A stretch of DNA of 64,000 bases from Granulicella paludicola (GCF_025685545.1 NZ_JAGSYC010000024.1:496001-560000), one strand, 5' to 3'; positions 36,215 through 45,879 are shown, numbered from the stretch's first letter. Program-made: numbers and translations. Notes: generated by a model from the sequence alone, not told the origin.

Positions 36215-38608
36215 TCATTCGCCGTAAGGCACCCAGATGTTCTTCACCTGCGTCGCATGGCGCAGAAAGTATCTACCTTCAGCCTGTGCTGGATCGAACC
36301 AGTCAAACTGACGACCATCGTTCGAGAACACCTGCTTCAGGTTGCCGATCGAAGCCGCCTTCACCATCGTCGACGCAGCCTCATCGCGGAAGCTCCAGAT
36401 CGCATCGACATCGTCGTGCTCCGCGAGCGTCTTGCCCAGCTCTATCGCTTTGCCTGTCACGATGTTCACTACGCCTCCGGGCAGATCGCTCGTATCGAGC
36501 ACTTGGTATATCTCGCCCATCAACGTAGCGCTACGCTCGCTCGGCACGGCGATCACCGCGTTGCCCATCGCAATGGCAGGCAGCACCAGCGACACGAAAC
36601 CCAGCAGCGGAGCATCGTCAGGACACAGCACGCCGATCGTCCCAACGGCTTCGTGCATGGCAAGCGCAACCATCTTCATCGGAGGATTATGAACACTGCC
36701 ATCGTACTTATCGCACCACGCCGCGTACGCAAAGATGCGCTCCACGCTGGCATCGAACTCCACCGCAGCCTGATCTGGCCCTACAAACTCGCCCAGCTTC
36801 GCGATCAACTCAGTCCGGCGCTGCGACAGGTTCTCTGCCATGAAGTACAGCACCTGCGCGCGACCATGCGCCGCCGTCTTCGCCCACTTCGCACTCACAT
36901 TTCGAGCTGCCTCAACCGCATTGCGAATATCCTTGCGGCTGCCTGAAGGAGCCTCGCCAATGAACTTGCCGTTCGCTCCATACACGGAATAGCTGTAGCC
37001 CGAATCCGGCCGAGCCTGCTTGCCACCGATGTACATCTTCACCGTGCGATCGATGCCGAATGCATCTGCACTCTCACCCTTGTCATCCTGAGCGGAGCGA
37101 AGGACCTGCTTCTCTGGAACCACCGCAGGAGCATCCTTCACCCACGTCGGCTCAAGGTACTCGTACATCCCTTCTTTGCCGCCCTCGCGTCCGTAGCCAC
37201 TCTCGCGATATCCGCCAAATCCACACGCGGCATCGAACAGATTCGTTGCATTCACCCACACAACGCCAGCCTTTACCTGCGCAGCCACATCGAGCGCAAC
37301 ATTGATGTTCTCGCTCCAGATGCTCGCGGCCAAACCATAGGTCGTGTTATTTGCCAACTCCACAGCCTCTGCCGGAGTGCGGAAGGTCATCGCTACCAGC
37401 ACCGGCCCGAAGATCTCCTCCTGCGCCACCGTCGCAGCCGGAGATATGCCCGTCAACAGCGTCGGTTTATAGAACAGTCCCTTCTCTGGCATGGTCAGAT
37501 CAGGCTGATAGCACGTCGCGCCCTCGGCAATGCCTTGCTTGACCAACCCAGCGATGCGCTCATACTGCACCTTGTCGACGATTGCCCCGATATCGACAGC
37601 CTTATCCAGCGGCGACCCAACCCGCAGCGTGCTCATGCGCGCGCGAATCTTGTCGTACAGCCGCTCGGCCACGCGCTCCTGCACCAGCAGTCGCGAACCC
37701 GCGCAACACACCTGCCCCTGGTTGAACCAGATGCCATCGACCAGCCCCTCGACAGCCGAGTCCAGATCGGCATCATCGAAGACGATGAACGGCGACTTGC
37801 CGCCAAGCTCCAGCGACAGCTTCTTCGTCGTCCCCGCCGTGGCCTTGCGAATGATGCGTCCCACCTCGGTCGAACCCGTAAACGCGATCTTGTCGATCCC
37901 CGGATGCGCCGTAATCGCAGCGCCCGTCTCACCCGCGCCGTTCACCACGTTCAACACACCCGCAGGCAGACCGATCTCATGCGCAATCTCCGCGAACGCC
38001 AGCGCACTCAGCGGCGCGTACTCGGCAGGCTTGATCACGACGGTGTTCCCAGCAGCCAGCGCAGGCGCAACCTTCCACGCAAACATCAGCAGCGGAAAGT
38101 TCCACGGAATAATCTGCCCCACTACGCCCATCGGCGCATAGCACGGAAACTCTTCATCGCGCAGTTGAGCCCAGCCCGCATGGTGATAAAAGTGCCGCGC
38201 CACCAGCGGAATATCGATGTCCCGCGACTCGCGGATCGACTTGCCGTTATCGAGCGTTTCTAACACCGCCAGCCGCCGTGCATGCTTCTGCACCTGCCGC
38301 GCCAGCGCATATAGATACTTCGCCCGCGCATGACCACTCAATGCCTGCCACGCAGGCAGCGCCGCCCGCGCAGCCTTCACCGCCGCATCAACATCCTCCG
38401 CACTGGCCGTCGCAACCCGAGCTAACACCTCACCCGTAGCCGGATTCTTCGTCTCAAAACTCTCCGCCCCCACCGCGGTCCACTTGCCGTCGACATAGTG
38501 CCCAAACGCACGACGATGCGCGTCGAGCCACTTCGTAACCTCGCTCGCATCCTCCGGCGCCGGTCCATACTCCATCGAATAAAACTTCTCCACTACGCTG
38601 CTTGCCAT
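36215..38608 (-). CDS. ALDH16-type double aldehyde dehydrogenase
   Basis: 797 residues made of two aldehyde dehydrogenase modules. The first (about 1-490) is complete: PWNFPLLMFAWKVAPALAAGNTVVIKPAE, FTGSTEVGR, the catalytic Glu in LSLELGGKSPF, and Cys301 in NQGQVCCAGSR. The second (about 515-797) keeps the cofactor-domain pattern (VGTIGVLCPDDAPLLGFVSLVLPAIAMGNAVIAVPSE) but lacks the GQxC cysteine and is presumably structural, as in ALDH16. The linker (VPEKQVLRSAQDDKGESADA) is partly encoded by a family A repeat. With deoC in the operon, acetaldehyde from deoxyribose phosphate is a plausible substrate. Confidence 0.93.
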   Translation of the reverse strand: MASSVVEKFYSMEYGPAPEDASEVTKWLDAHRRAFGHYVDGKWTAVGAESFETKNPATGEVLARVATASAEDVDAAVKAARAALPAWQALSGHARAKYLYALARQVQKHARRLAVLETLDNGKSIRESRDIDIPLVARHFYHHAGWAQLRDEEFPCYAPMGVVGQIIPWNFPLLMFAWKVAPALAAGNTVVIKPAEYAPLSALAFAEIAHEIGLPAGVLNVVNGAGETGAAITAHPGIDKIAFTGSTEVGRIIRKATAGTTKKLSLELGGKSPFIVFDDADLDSAVEGLVDGIWFNQGQVCCAGSRLLVQERVAERLYDKIRARMSTLRVGSPLDKAVDIGAIVDKVQYERIAGLVKQGIAEGATCYQPDLTMPEKGLFYKPTLLTGISPAATVAQEEIFGPVLVAMTFRTPAEAVELANNTTYGLAASIWSENINVALDVAAQVKAGVVWVNATNLFDAACGFGGYRESGYGREGGKEGMYEYLEPTWVKDAPAVVPEKQVLRSAQDDKGESADAFGIDRTVKMYIGGKQARPDSGYSYSVYGANGKFIGEAPSGSRKDIRNAVEAARNVSAKWAKTAAHGRAQVLYFMAENLSQRRTELIAKLGEFVGPDQAAVEFDASVERIFAYAAWCDKYDGSVHNPPMKMVALAMHEAVGTIGVLCPDDAPLLGFVSLVLPAIAMGNAVIAVPSERSATLMGEIYQVLDTSDLPGGVVNIVTGKAIELGKTLAEHDDVDAIWSFRDEAASTMVKAASIGNLKQVFSNDGRQFDWFDPAQAEGRYFLRHATQVKNIWVPYGE
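37081..37115. repeat. dispersed repeat, family A, inside the ALDH16 linker
   Basis: TGTCATCCTGAGCGGAGCGAAGGACCTGCTTCTCTG; read in frame on the minus strand as KQVLRSAQDDK, residues about 499-510, between the two ALDH modules. Confidence 0.92.
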
Positions 38609-38646
38609 TGTTTGCTCCAGCGGCAGTCTTCACCGCGCTCAATATT

Positions 38647-39279
38647 TCAGTAAAACTCGTTCGCAGGTACATTGATCTTCGCTAGATCAATCGCCAGCAT
38701 TTTGCCTAAGTCGTAGATAGGGCCTTTGGTTGGCGTCCAGCGATCAACGATGTGATATCTGCCGCCGTCAGCAGCCTCGATCACCCATTGGGCACCATCG
38801 TCTCCATAAGATTTCTCAGATGTCGGCAGTGACCAGAACTTCGTTCGCTGGATATTATCGAGAACAGTATCGACATCATCTTTGCTCAAATTGATCGTCT
38901 TGTCGGTAATAAGCTTTCCCGGCGCATAGCCACCTGCCCCGTCAGTGATTTTCGTTGTCAACGCTCCGGCACCGTTAGGACGGATATCGAGTCGAACAGC
39001 AATCGGATGATGGAACGTTCGCAACCACAGAAAGCGGTAGGTGCGCACATTGGATGAGACATGCCATAGAGGTGCTTCTTTCAGAGCGGCTAACTGGCGG
39101 GAATATGAGGAGATCACTAGCTGATCGAGCTGACGGTTTTCGGAAAAAGTCTTCGGCGGAAAGTATGTTGTCTGCGCGTGACTATCCACCGTCCACATGA
39201 CTCCACAAAATATGAAGGCAAACCAGTAGTTCCGCAGGCTGACCGAGTTCAAGCGTTTCCGGACCATTCTCGACCTCAT
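38647..39279 (-). CDS. exported protein of unknown function
   Basis: 210 residues with an N-terminal hydrophobic segment (NYWFAFIFCGVMWTVDSHAQ) that reads as a signal peptide. The mature part has RFLWLRTFHHPIAVRLDI, an LSKDDVDTVLDNIQRTKFWSLP helix, then GDDGAQWVIEAADGGRYHIVDRWTPTKGPIYDLGKMLAIDLA. Family not recognised. Its ATG overlaps the deoC stop as ATGA (an internal ATG at residue 5 is an alternative), so it is translationally coupled between deoC and the ALDH. Confidence 0.7.
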   Translation of the reverse strand: MRSRMVRKRLNSVSLRNYWFAFIFCGVMWTVDSHAQTTYFPPKTFSENRQLDQLVISSYSRQLAALKEAPLWHVSSNVRTYRFLWLRTFHHPIAVRLDIRPNGAGALTTKITDGAGGYAPGKLITDKTINLSKDDVDTVLDNIQRTKFWSLPTSEKSYGDDGAQWVIEAADGGRYHIVDRWTPTKGPIYDLGKMLAIDLAKINVPANEFY

Positions 39280-40298
39280 GCGATCGGATGCCTCGATACC
39301 GCGCTATACCTACCCGTAACAAAGTGCTCCAACTGCCGCTCGATATCCGCCAGCATCGAACTCGCCCCAAACCGAAACAGACTCGGCTCCAGCCAGGGCC
39401 GCCCCAACTCATCCTTCATCAACGCCAGCCAATCCAGACTCTGCTTCGCCGTCTTGATCCCGCCAGCAGGCTTATACCCGACATACATCCCCGTCCGCTC
39501 CGCGTAATCACGAATCGCCCGCACCATCACCAGCGAAACCGGCAGCGTAGCATTCACCGCTTCCTTGCCCGTCGACGTCTTGATGAAGTCACTCCCCGCC
39601 ATCATCGCCACCCAACTCGCCCGCGCCACATTCCGCAGAGTCAGCAGATCGCCCGTCCCAAGAATCGCTTTCATGTGCGCCGCTCCACACGCATCTTTGA
39701 AGGCTGCAACCTCGTCGTACAAAGCGCCCCACTCGCCATTGAAAACATGCGCCCGCGTAATCACGATATCGATCTCGCTCGCCCCCGCCTCAACGCTCCG
39801 CCGAATCTCATTCACACGCTCCGCCAGCGGACTCAAACCAGCAGGGAAGCCGGTCGACACCGCGGCCACCGGAATCCCAGAGCCTTCGAGCGCCTTCACC
39901 GCCGTCTCCACAAACGCGTGGTAGACGCACACCGCGCCGGTCGTCAGATGAAGCTCCTCGATACCTAGAGCCTTCACCAGGTGGTCCTGCAGCGGTCGCC
40001 GTGCCTTCGCGCACAGCCGCTTCACACGCTCGGCCGAGTCATCGCCCGAGAGCGTCGTCAGGTCCATGCACGCGATCGCGCGCAGCAGCCACGCCGCTTG
40101 CCATTCCTTCTTCACCGTGCGCCGCGTACCGATCGTCGCAGCGCGGCGCTCCACCGCGCTCGTATTCACCTGGATCTCATCCACCCAGTCCAGATTCAGA
40201 TCGATGCGCCGGTTCGGCGTCAGCTCGCGACCATACAGCGTCACCGGCGCGGCCTGCTTTATTTCTTCATGTTCACTCTGTTTTACATTCATCGTCAC
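39276..40298 (-). CDS. deoC: deoxyribose-phosphate aldolase
   Basis: 340 residues; cleaves 2-deoxyribose 5-phosphate to glyceraldehyde 3-phosphate and acetaldehyde. The Schiff-base Lys is in GSDFIKTSTGKEAVNATLPVSLVM; MDLTTLSGDDSAERVKRLCAKA, AVSTGFPAG and YVGYKPAGGIKT (second Lys) are typical. It is the longer, eukaryote-like DERA form with an N-terminal segment of about 60 residues. First gene of the deoC-unknown-ALDH16 operon. Confidence 0.94.
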   Translation of the reverse strand: MTMNVKQSEHEEIKQAAPVTLYGRELTPNRRIDLNLDWVDEIQVNTSAVERRAATIGTRRTVKKEWQAAWLLRAIACMDLTTLSGDDSAERVKRLCAKARRPLQDHLVKALGIEELHLTTGAVCVYHAFVETAVKALEGSGIPVAAVSTGFPAGLSPLAERVNEIRRSVEAGASEIDIVITRAHVFNGEWGALYDEVAAFKDACGAAHMKAILGTGDLLTLRNVARASWVAMMAGSDFIKTSTGKEAVNATLPVSLVMVRAIRDYAERTGMYVGYKPAGGIKTAKQSLDWLALMKDELGRPWLEPSLFRFGASSMLADIERQLEHFVTGRYSAVSRHPIA

Positions 40299-40407
40299 AC
40301 CTAAATCCGTTGGCGGCGTCCATCAGATGCCAAAGCAAAAGTGTATACCCGCAGCCCTGTTGCCTGTACGCTTACTAGCGTTGATGTTCAGCACGAGGAG
40401 TTCCGCA

Positions 40408-41724
40408 ATGTCCACGCTCACGCCACCCTTATCGTCCAAAGAACGCGCCGCCCTCGGCCGTGCCGCCCGCAAGCAACTCAGCCGCGGAGCCCACGCCAGC
40501 CTGTCGCTCAAGGCCGTTGCGGACGATCCCATCGCGCTGCTGCGGGCCGCTGAAAAAGACCGCATCAAATCGCTCGTTGTCATCAAGCACGAGCGTATGG
40601 CCGCTTCGGCGTTTGGCTTCTTTCGCGGCGCGGTTCCGATCATGGCGGCAGACCTCGCCGCGCAGCCAAACACCGGTCTCATCACGCAGCTCTGCGGAGA
40701 CGCGCACATCTCCAACCTCGGTGCCTACGCCTCTCCCGATGGCAACCTTATGTTCGACATCAACGACTTCGATGAGACCATCCGCGGGCCCTTCGAGTTC
40801 GACATCAAGCGCCTCGCTACCAGCCTCATCCTCGGCGGTCGCGAAGCAGGCGTGAAGCTCGCAGCCCGTCACGAGGCCGTCGCGCACTTCACCGCGCAAT
40901 ACCGCAAGCTGATGCGTGCGTTTGCCGCCCTACCTATCCTCGAGCTTGCTCGCTACCAGATCCACCGCCTCGCTCACATCGAACCGATGCCCTCCATCTT
41001 CGCGCAGGCGGAACGCTCTACCGCAGCGAAGACGCTGAAATCGCTCACCACCAAAGGCGAAAGCAATCGCGTCTTCAAATCGGAGCCGCCCTTGCTCCGG
41101 CGCATTGGTGGCAAAGAGCACGACCTCGTACTCGCCGCGCTGGGACCCTACTCGCGCACGCTACAGCCGGAGCGTCGCCACTTCCTCGATCAGTACAGCC
41201 CCGTCGATGTCGGCTTCAAAGTGGTCGGCACCGGCTCCGTCGGTCTACGCGATTACGTGGTCTATCTCGAAGGCACACATGCCTGCAAGTCCGATCCTCT
41301 CTTTCTGCAGATCAAGGAAGAGCCTGCCTCGGCCTACGCGCCCTATCTGCCGGAGGGCTCGCAGCACTCGCACCAGGGCCATCGCGTGATGGACGGCCAG
41401 CGCGCCATGCAGCTTACCAGCGATCCCTTCCTGGGCTACACCGCCATCGAGGGCCGTGACTACCTCGTGCGCCAGCTCAACGATCACAAGGCCACGCTCG
41501 ATCTCACCACCCTCACCGCAGACTCACTGCTGGGCTACGCCGATCTCTGCGGGGAGCTCTTAGCCCGGAGCCACGCGCGCGCTGGAGACCCTGTCGCCAT
41601 CGCCGCCTACCTCGGCGACTCCTGCCGGTTCGACGACGCCATCCTCAGCTTCGCGCACAACTACTCCGACCAGACCGAACGCTACTGGGCCACCTTCAAG
41701 AAGTCATTGAAGAAGCCCAAATAG
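40408..41724 (+). CDS. DUF2252-family protein
   Basis: 438 residues. Start from ATG at 40408, with GAGGAG seven bases upstream; the frame is open earlier, but that part is not family-like. SLVVIKHERMAASAFGFFRGAVPIMAADLA, LCGDAHISNLGAYASPDGNLMFDINDFDETIRGPFEFDIKRLATSLILGGREAG and a late GRDYLVRQLNDHKATLDL follow the DUF2252 pattern. The GDAH-x-x-N and D-x-N-D-F-D elements look like a phosphotransferase (kinase-like) catalytic loop and metal site; function is not established. Divergent from deoC. Confidence 0.85.
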   Translation: MSTLTPPLSSKERAALGRAARKQLSRGAHASLSLKAVADDPIALLRAAEKDRIKSLVVIKHERMAASAFGFFRGAVPIMAADLAAQPNTGLITQLCGDAHISNLGAYASPDGNLMFDINDFDETIRGPFEFDIKRLATSLILGGREAGVKLAARHEAVAHFTAQYRKLMRAFAALPILELARYQIHRLAHIEPMPSIFAQAERSTAAKTLKSLTTKGESNRVFKSEPPLLRRIGGKEHDLVLAALGPYSRTLQPERRHFLDQYSPVDVGFKVVGTGSVGLRDYVVYLEGTHACKSDPLFLQIKEEPASAYAPYLPEGSQHSHQGHRVMDGQRAMQLTSDPFLGYTAIEGRDYLVRQLNDHKATLDLTTLTADSLLGYADLCGELLARSHARAGDPVAIAAYLGDSCRFDDAILSFAHNYSDQTERYWATFKKSLKKPK

Positions 41725-41748
41725 CGCTCGGTCTGGTCGCACTTATTC

Positions 41749-41775
41749 TTGTCATTCCCGCAGGGAATCTGCTTT
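41749..41775. repeat. dispersed repeat, family B
   Basis: TTGTCATTCCCGCAGGGAATCTGCTTTC in the gap between the convergent DUF2252 and TonB-receptor genes, ending six bases before the latter's stop. Confidence 0.85.
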
Positions 41776-41780
41776 CTTTC

Positions 41781-44700
41781 TTACCGGCTTAGCTTCAGCG
41801 CAAACTGCACAACGCGCTGCTCCGTTGAAGTCGCCGTGATGCTTCCAAACGCGGCTGCCCCAAAGCTACCATTGGGCTGCGCAAACGCCGGTGTATTCGT
41901 TACATTGAACACCTCGGCGCGGAACTCTGCGTCGGTCTTTTCGCCAAGCTGCGTATGCTTTACCAGCGCAGCGTCGAGATCGCGATACGCAGGCCCGCGC
42001 ACGGGGTTACGAGACGCGTTGCCGAAGGTGAACTGTGGCGCTGTCGCGAAAGCTGCAGTGTTGAAGAACCTCGCAGGCGTACGCAACTCCGGGCTCAGCG
42101 AAGGATTGGCCACGATGTTCGGCCTTTGCAACGCAATGCCCGCGAAGGCATTGTTGTTGGTCGCTTGAGTCACGGTTACCGGCATACCCGACTGCAGCGT
42201 CATGATCGTGTTTAACGCCCAGCCTCCAAGGAGTGCGTTGAGAACACCGTGCGAAGCAAAGTTGTGGCCGCGTCCCGCAGGCAGATCGTAGGTCGCAGCG
42301 AGTGTCGTCACATTCGGCATATCGCCGTTCGAGGAGTCGCGCTCAAGATACGGCCGGAAGGTGTCCGCTGCAATCAGGCTGCTCGAGTTCGGCGAGGAAA
42401 GCACCGTCGACGAGAACACAGACGACGCATCGTCAATCAGCTTCGAATGCGTATATGCGAGCAGGAAGAAGAGTCCACGCGTCACGCGCTGCTCCACCTT
42501 CGCCTCGATCGCGTTGTAGTTGGTCTCGCCGCTATTGTTGCGGTATGTCGCCACATTCTGGAACCGTGGGTACGGCTTCAGCAGCTGCGCTGCTGATATC
42601 GTTTTGCCACCAATGCTGCTCGACGTCGGAATCTGCCCGTAGTACGGATTCGCCACCGCCCCTGTCAGCGAAGTCGGGTTCGTCAGCCCCTGCGCAAGCT
42701 GCGCCGCCGTCAACTGGTTCAGGTTCGAATCTGGAATGCCCACATGCACTATGTGCGTGCCCACGTACGCAACATCGACCGATAGGCCGTTCGTGATCGC
42801 CCGTTGAAACGCCAGGTTCCACTGCTCTGAGTAACCCGAACCAGCGGTGCGATTCGCGGTGTACACGCTCTGCCCCAGGCCCGCATCGGGCGTCAGGGCA
42901 ATGGGAGCGACTGTCGGTCCATTCGACAGTTTGAACGCAGAGTTAATGCTGTCCTGCGTCTTCTGCTGCACGTTCTGGATGAACGGAAACTGCGGCAGCG
43001 TGAACGGCGTCGTGATACCCGACTGGTCGATAAACACGATACCGAAGCCAGAACGAACTACCGTCTTCGGTGTCAGCTGATAGGTGAAGCCAACCCGCGG
43101 CGCGACGTTGTCATAGTGCAGCTCGCGCGCGCTCTTCGGGTTTCCATTCACTCCCGCATAGGCAAGCTGCTGCGTCGTCAGGTTGAACACAGCACCCTGA
43201 TTGTTCTTCTCCGTCGAAGGCGAATGCAGCGACCAGCGGGCACCAATGTTGAGTGTCAATTTGTCGGTAGCGCGCCAATCGTCCTGCACGAAATACTCCT
43301 GGATGTGATCGCGCGGTCGCAACTTCGAGGTCTGCAGGTCGATCGAGAACGTATCGACCTGCCCAAGGAGAAAGCTCGCCAGCGCATTGCCCCCCGTAGT
43401 CGTTGTCGCAGCGGTCGTCTGCGTATCGGTGCCGGTCGTCGTAAACGCAAACGAGCCCGTCGGATTCGGTGGAGACACCGCGTTCAGCTGGTACCAGCGA
43501 ACGTCCGCACCCATTTTGAACGAGTGCCGTCCACGCACATAGGCCAGCGTCTCCTCCATCTGCCACACCGCAGTCTGATACTGAGAGAATGTGCTCGCTG
43601 CAGGTCCTAGCTGCTGGAAGCCGGTGAATGTAAACAGCGGCAGCGCGTTATTGAACGCTGCATTCGTCGGGATCCCTGGGATTCCGAGCGCATTCGAACC
43701 CGTGTTGTTTAGCGTGGGCCCCGTGATCGTGTTGCCGCGCCGCGTGTATCCCACATGGACATCATTCAGAAGTCTCGCCGTAAACGTATGGGTCTCATCG
43801 AACACCGCCTGCTGCCCAAGCACATGGGACAGTCCCGCCACGTTGCCCGTACCGATCACTGCCCCTGCCGTCGGTCCACTGCCATCCGGCAGCGCCGTGA
43901 TCGGCTGCTCCACATCGCTGAAGTACGAATAACGTGCAAACGCTCGGTCCCTGTTGCGCAGCGCACCATCCATGCGGAAGTCGAACTGGTTCTGATGGTC
44001 GGCATCGTTTGCTGTGCGCGTGTAGTTATTTGCGGCCGCCGTCAGGTTCGTCGGGGTAGGGAAGCGTGCCAGCAGTGCAACGGCCGAAGGATCGAACGGC
44101 GTCACTGCCGGATCGATGACATCGTTCGGAAACTCCGATCGAATGTACCTGCCACCCACCAGCGTCGTCGTCGCAGGGTTATAAATCTTCGACACACCCG
44201 TAAAGATGCCCTGCCGCTCCGCCAGCGTCGGGATCGTCGAGATGATCGGCTTGCCAATCAGCGCTTTGATTCCCTGGTAGTCGCCGAAGAAGAACAATTT
44301 GTCCTTCAGCACTGGCCCTCCCAGCGTGCCTCCGTACACATTGCGCCGATACTCCGGCTTCTTACCCACCGCCGCAAAGTAGTTGCAAGCGTTCAGGTCT
44401 TCGTTGCGAAAGAACTCATACAGGCTGCCGTGGAATGCGTTCGAGCCCGAGCGCGTTGCCACGTTCACCACGCCACCATTGAAGCGCCCGAACTCAGCAG
44501 GCACATTGTCCGCCTCGACGGTGAACTCCTGGATGTCATCCACGATAGGGAAGAACGCCACCTGTCCCGGCTCTGGCTGCAGCGCAGAGATGCCGTCATA
44601 CAGATACTCGTTGGTGCGCGGACGTCCACCATTGATGCGCGGCAACAGCGTTCCGGGCGGCAGAGCCACGCCGGGTGCAAGCTGCGTCAGGTTGATGAAG

Positions 44701-45149
44701 TTGCGGCTGTTCAGCGGGATACCCACCACCACCGCACCCGACAAATGCGTCTCGATATCTGCCACACTTGCCTGCAGCAGCGGAGCCGCAGCATCCACAC
44801 TCACCGTCTGCGCATCCGAGCCCACCGTCAGCGTCAGGTCGACGTTCACCGTATCTCCCACCAACGCTGTAAGGCCCGTGCGGCTCAGCCTCTCAAACCC
44901 CGGTGCGACGACCTCCACACGATAAATCCCTGGCACAAGCTGGCCGAAATGGTAGTTGCCTGAGCTCGTGCTCACCGTCTCGCGATGAATATTCTTGGTT
45001 GTCTCCGTCAGTTCAATGCGCGCATTCGGTATGCCTGCACCAGACGAATCGATGACTCGTCCCTGCATCTCCGACGCGATCTGCGCATAGGTTGTGGAAA
45101 CTCCGAGCAGTGAAAACAGGCAGGCGGTCAGTCGCCAGTTCAGTCTCAT
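41781..45149 (-). CDS. TonB-dependent receptor with carboxypeptidase-regulatory domain (Oar-like)
   Basis: 1122-residue outer-membrane protein typical of Acidobacteria. Signal peptide MRLNWRLTACLFSLLGVSTTYA; then a CarboxypepD_reg beta-sandwich (EMQGRVIDSSGAGIPNARIELTETTKNIHRETVSTSSGNYHFGQLVPGIYRVEV); then a plug with NGGRPRTNEYLYDGISALQPEPGQVAFFPIVDDIQEFTVEADNVPAEFGRFNGGVVNVATRSGSNAFHGSLYEFFRNEDLNA; then a long barrel ending VQFALKLSR. GGAGGAG precedes the ATG at 45149; a further 14 codons upstream are rejected. The substrate is probably a complex glycan or peptide, not a siderophore (family inference). Confidence 0.93.
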   Translation of the reverse strand: MRLNWRLTACLFSLLGVSTTYAQIASEMQGRVIDSSGAGIPNARIELTETTKNIHRETVSTSSGNYHFGQLVPGIYRVEVVAPGFERLSRTGLTALVGDTVNVDLTLTVGSDAQTVSVDAAAPLLQASVADIETHLSGAVVVGIPLNSRNFINLTQLAPGVALPPGTLLPRINGGRPRTNEYLYDGISALQPEPGQVAFFPIVDDIQEFTVEADNVPAEFGRFNGGVVNVATRSGSNAFHGSLYEFFRNEDLNACNYFAAVGKKPEYRRNVYGGTLGGPVLKDKLFFFGDYQGIKALIGKPIISTIPTLAERQGIFTGVSKIYNPATTTLVGGRYIRSEFPNDVIDPAVTPFDPSAVALLARFPTPTNLTAAANNYTRTANDADHQNQFDFRMDGALRNRDRAFARYSYFSDVEQPITALPDGSGPTAGAVIGTGNVAGLSHVLGQQAVFDETHTFTARLLNDVHVGYTRRGNTITGPTLNNTGSNALGIPGIPTNAAFNNALPLFTFTGFQQLGPAASTFSQYQTAVWQMEETLAYVRGRHSFKMGADVRWYQLNAVSPPNPTGSFAFTTTGTDTQTTAATTTTGGNALASFLLGQVDTFSIDLQTSKLRPRDHIQEYFVQDDWRATDKLTLNIGARWSLHSPSTEKNNQGAVFNLTTQQLAYAGVNGNPKSARELHYDNVAPRVGFTYQLTPKTVVRSGFGIVFIDQSGITTPFTLPQFPFIQNVQQKTQDSINSAFKLSNGPTVAPIALTPDAGLGQSVYTANRTAGSGYSEQWNLAFQRAITNGLSVDVAYVGTHIVHVGIPDSNLNQLTAAQLAQGLTNPTSLTGAVANPYYGQIPTSSSIGGKTISAAQLLKPYPRFQNVATYRNNSGETNYNAIEAKVEQRVTRGLFFLLAYTHSKLIDDASSVFSSTVLSSPNSSSLIAADTFRPYLERDSSNGDMPNVTTLAATYDLPAGRGHNFASHGVLNALLGGWALNTIMTLQSGMPVTVTQATNNNAFAGIALQRPNIVANPSLSPELRTPARFFNTAAFATAPQFTFGNASRNPVRGPAYRDLDAALVKHTQLGEKTDAEFRAEVFNVTNTPAFAQPNGSFGAAAFGSITATSTEQRVVQFALKLSR

Positions 45150-45346
45150 GGTGTAACTCCTCCAGGCGCGACTTTGCGCGGCGCCGGTCAATGCCTGGGC
45201 ACAGTTCGCTTAGAAAGATGTATTGAGCTGCTTCAATACGCAGAAAGTCCAGCCGTGATGATCTTCACGACTTTATACGTATCGAATCGAATGGGTCAAT
45301 GTGTCGCAGAGACGCCACTGCGATGGAGTAAATGTCTTATTCCGCC

Positions 45347-45754
45347 CTAACTTATGTCGTCCAAACGCTCTACCATCACATCCGTCGACTTGATCAGTGC
45401 AGCCACTGCGTCGCCTTTCTTCAACTGCAACTCCTTCGCAGCAGACGCCGTAATGATCGCCGTAATCTGCGACGACTCACAGGCCATCACCACCTCGGCC
45501 ATCAGCCCTTCGATGCGGATGCTGATCACTTTGCCCGCGATCTGGTTACGACCACTCACCTTGCGGAACCGTGCTCGCGAACTCGCCGCAGGTTTTGTGT
45601 TGTCCTTCGCTAGGAACGGCTTCAGCGAAGCCTCGGAGATGCGATGATGCCCGCCCGGCGTCTGCGCAGTCTTTAGCTTGCCGGAAAGAATCCACTGCTT
45701 GATCGATGGATAGCTAATGCCAAGCATCCGTGCGGCTTCTCGTGGGGTAAGCAT
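45347..45754 (-). CDS. helix-turn-helix plus TOBE (molybdate/tungstate-type) domain protein
   Basis: 135 residues. The N-terminal MerR/excisionase-type helix-turn-helix (LTPREAARMLGISYPSIKQWILSGKLKTAQTPGGHHRISEASLKPFL) is joined by a Lys/Arg-rich linker to a TOBE/Mop domain (SGRNQIAGKVISIRIEGLMAEVVMACESSQITAIITASAAKELQLKKGDAVAALIKSTDVMVERL). Such proteins bind molybdate or tungstate and regulate Mo uptake or cofactor genes; no Mod transporter is nearby. I start at ATG 45754, ten bases after AGGAGG; the ATG at 45763 sits too close to that site. Confidence 0.85.
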   Translation of the reverse strand: MLTPREAARMLGISYPSIKQWILSGKLKTAQTPGGHHRISEASLKPFLAKDNTKPAASSRARFRKVSGRNQIAGKVISIRIEGLMAEVVMACESSQITAIITASAAKELQLKKGDAVAALIKSTDVMVERLDDIS

Positions 45755-45825
45755 CGTTCTCATTCCTCCTGCGCCCTTCATTAGGTGTAGCACCTTCGGT
45801 CCTGCCCGTATCGGAAAATCTCGAC

Positions 45826-45873
45826 ATATCCACAACCTGTGGCCTTGTATCGGCCACCACCACAATCTATAGT
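45826..45873 (+). promoter_or_regulatory. nrdA promoter with DnaA-box-like site
   Basis: TTGTAT (45845-45850), 17 bases, TATAGT (45868-45873); the predicted start at about 45880 coincides with the riboswitch 5' end. ATATCCACA (45826-45834) just upstream matches eight of nine bases of a DnaA box and is part of CCACA-ACC-TGTGG. Confidence 0.6.
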
Positions 45874-45879
45874 CAGGTC

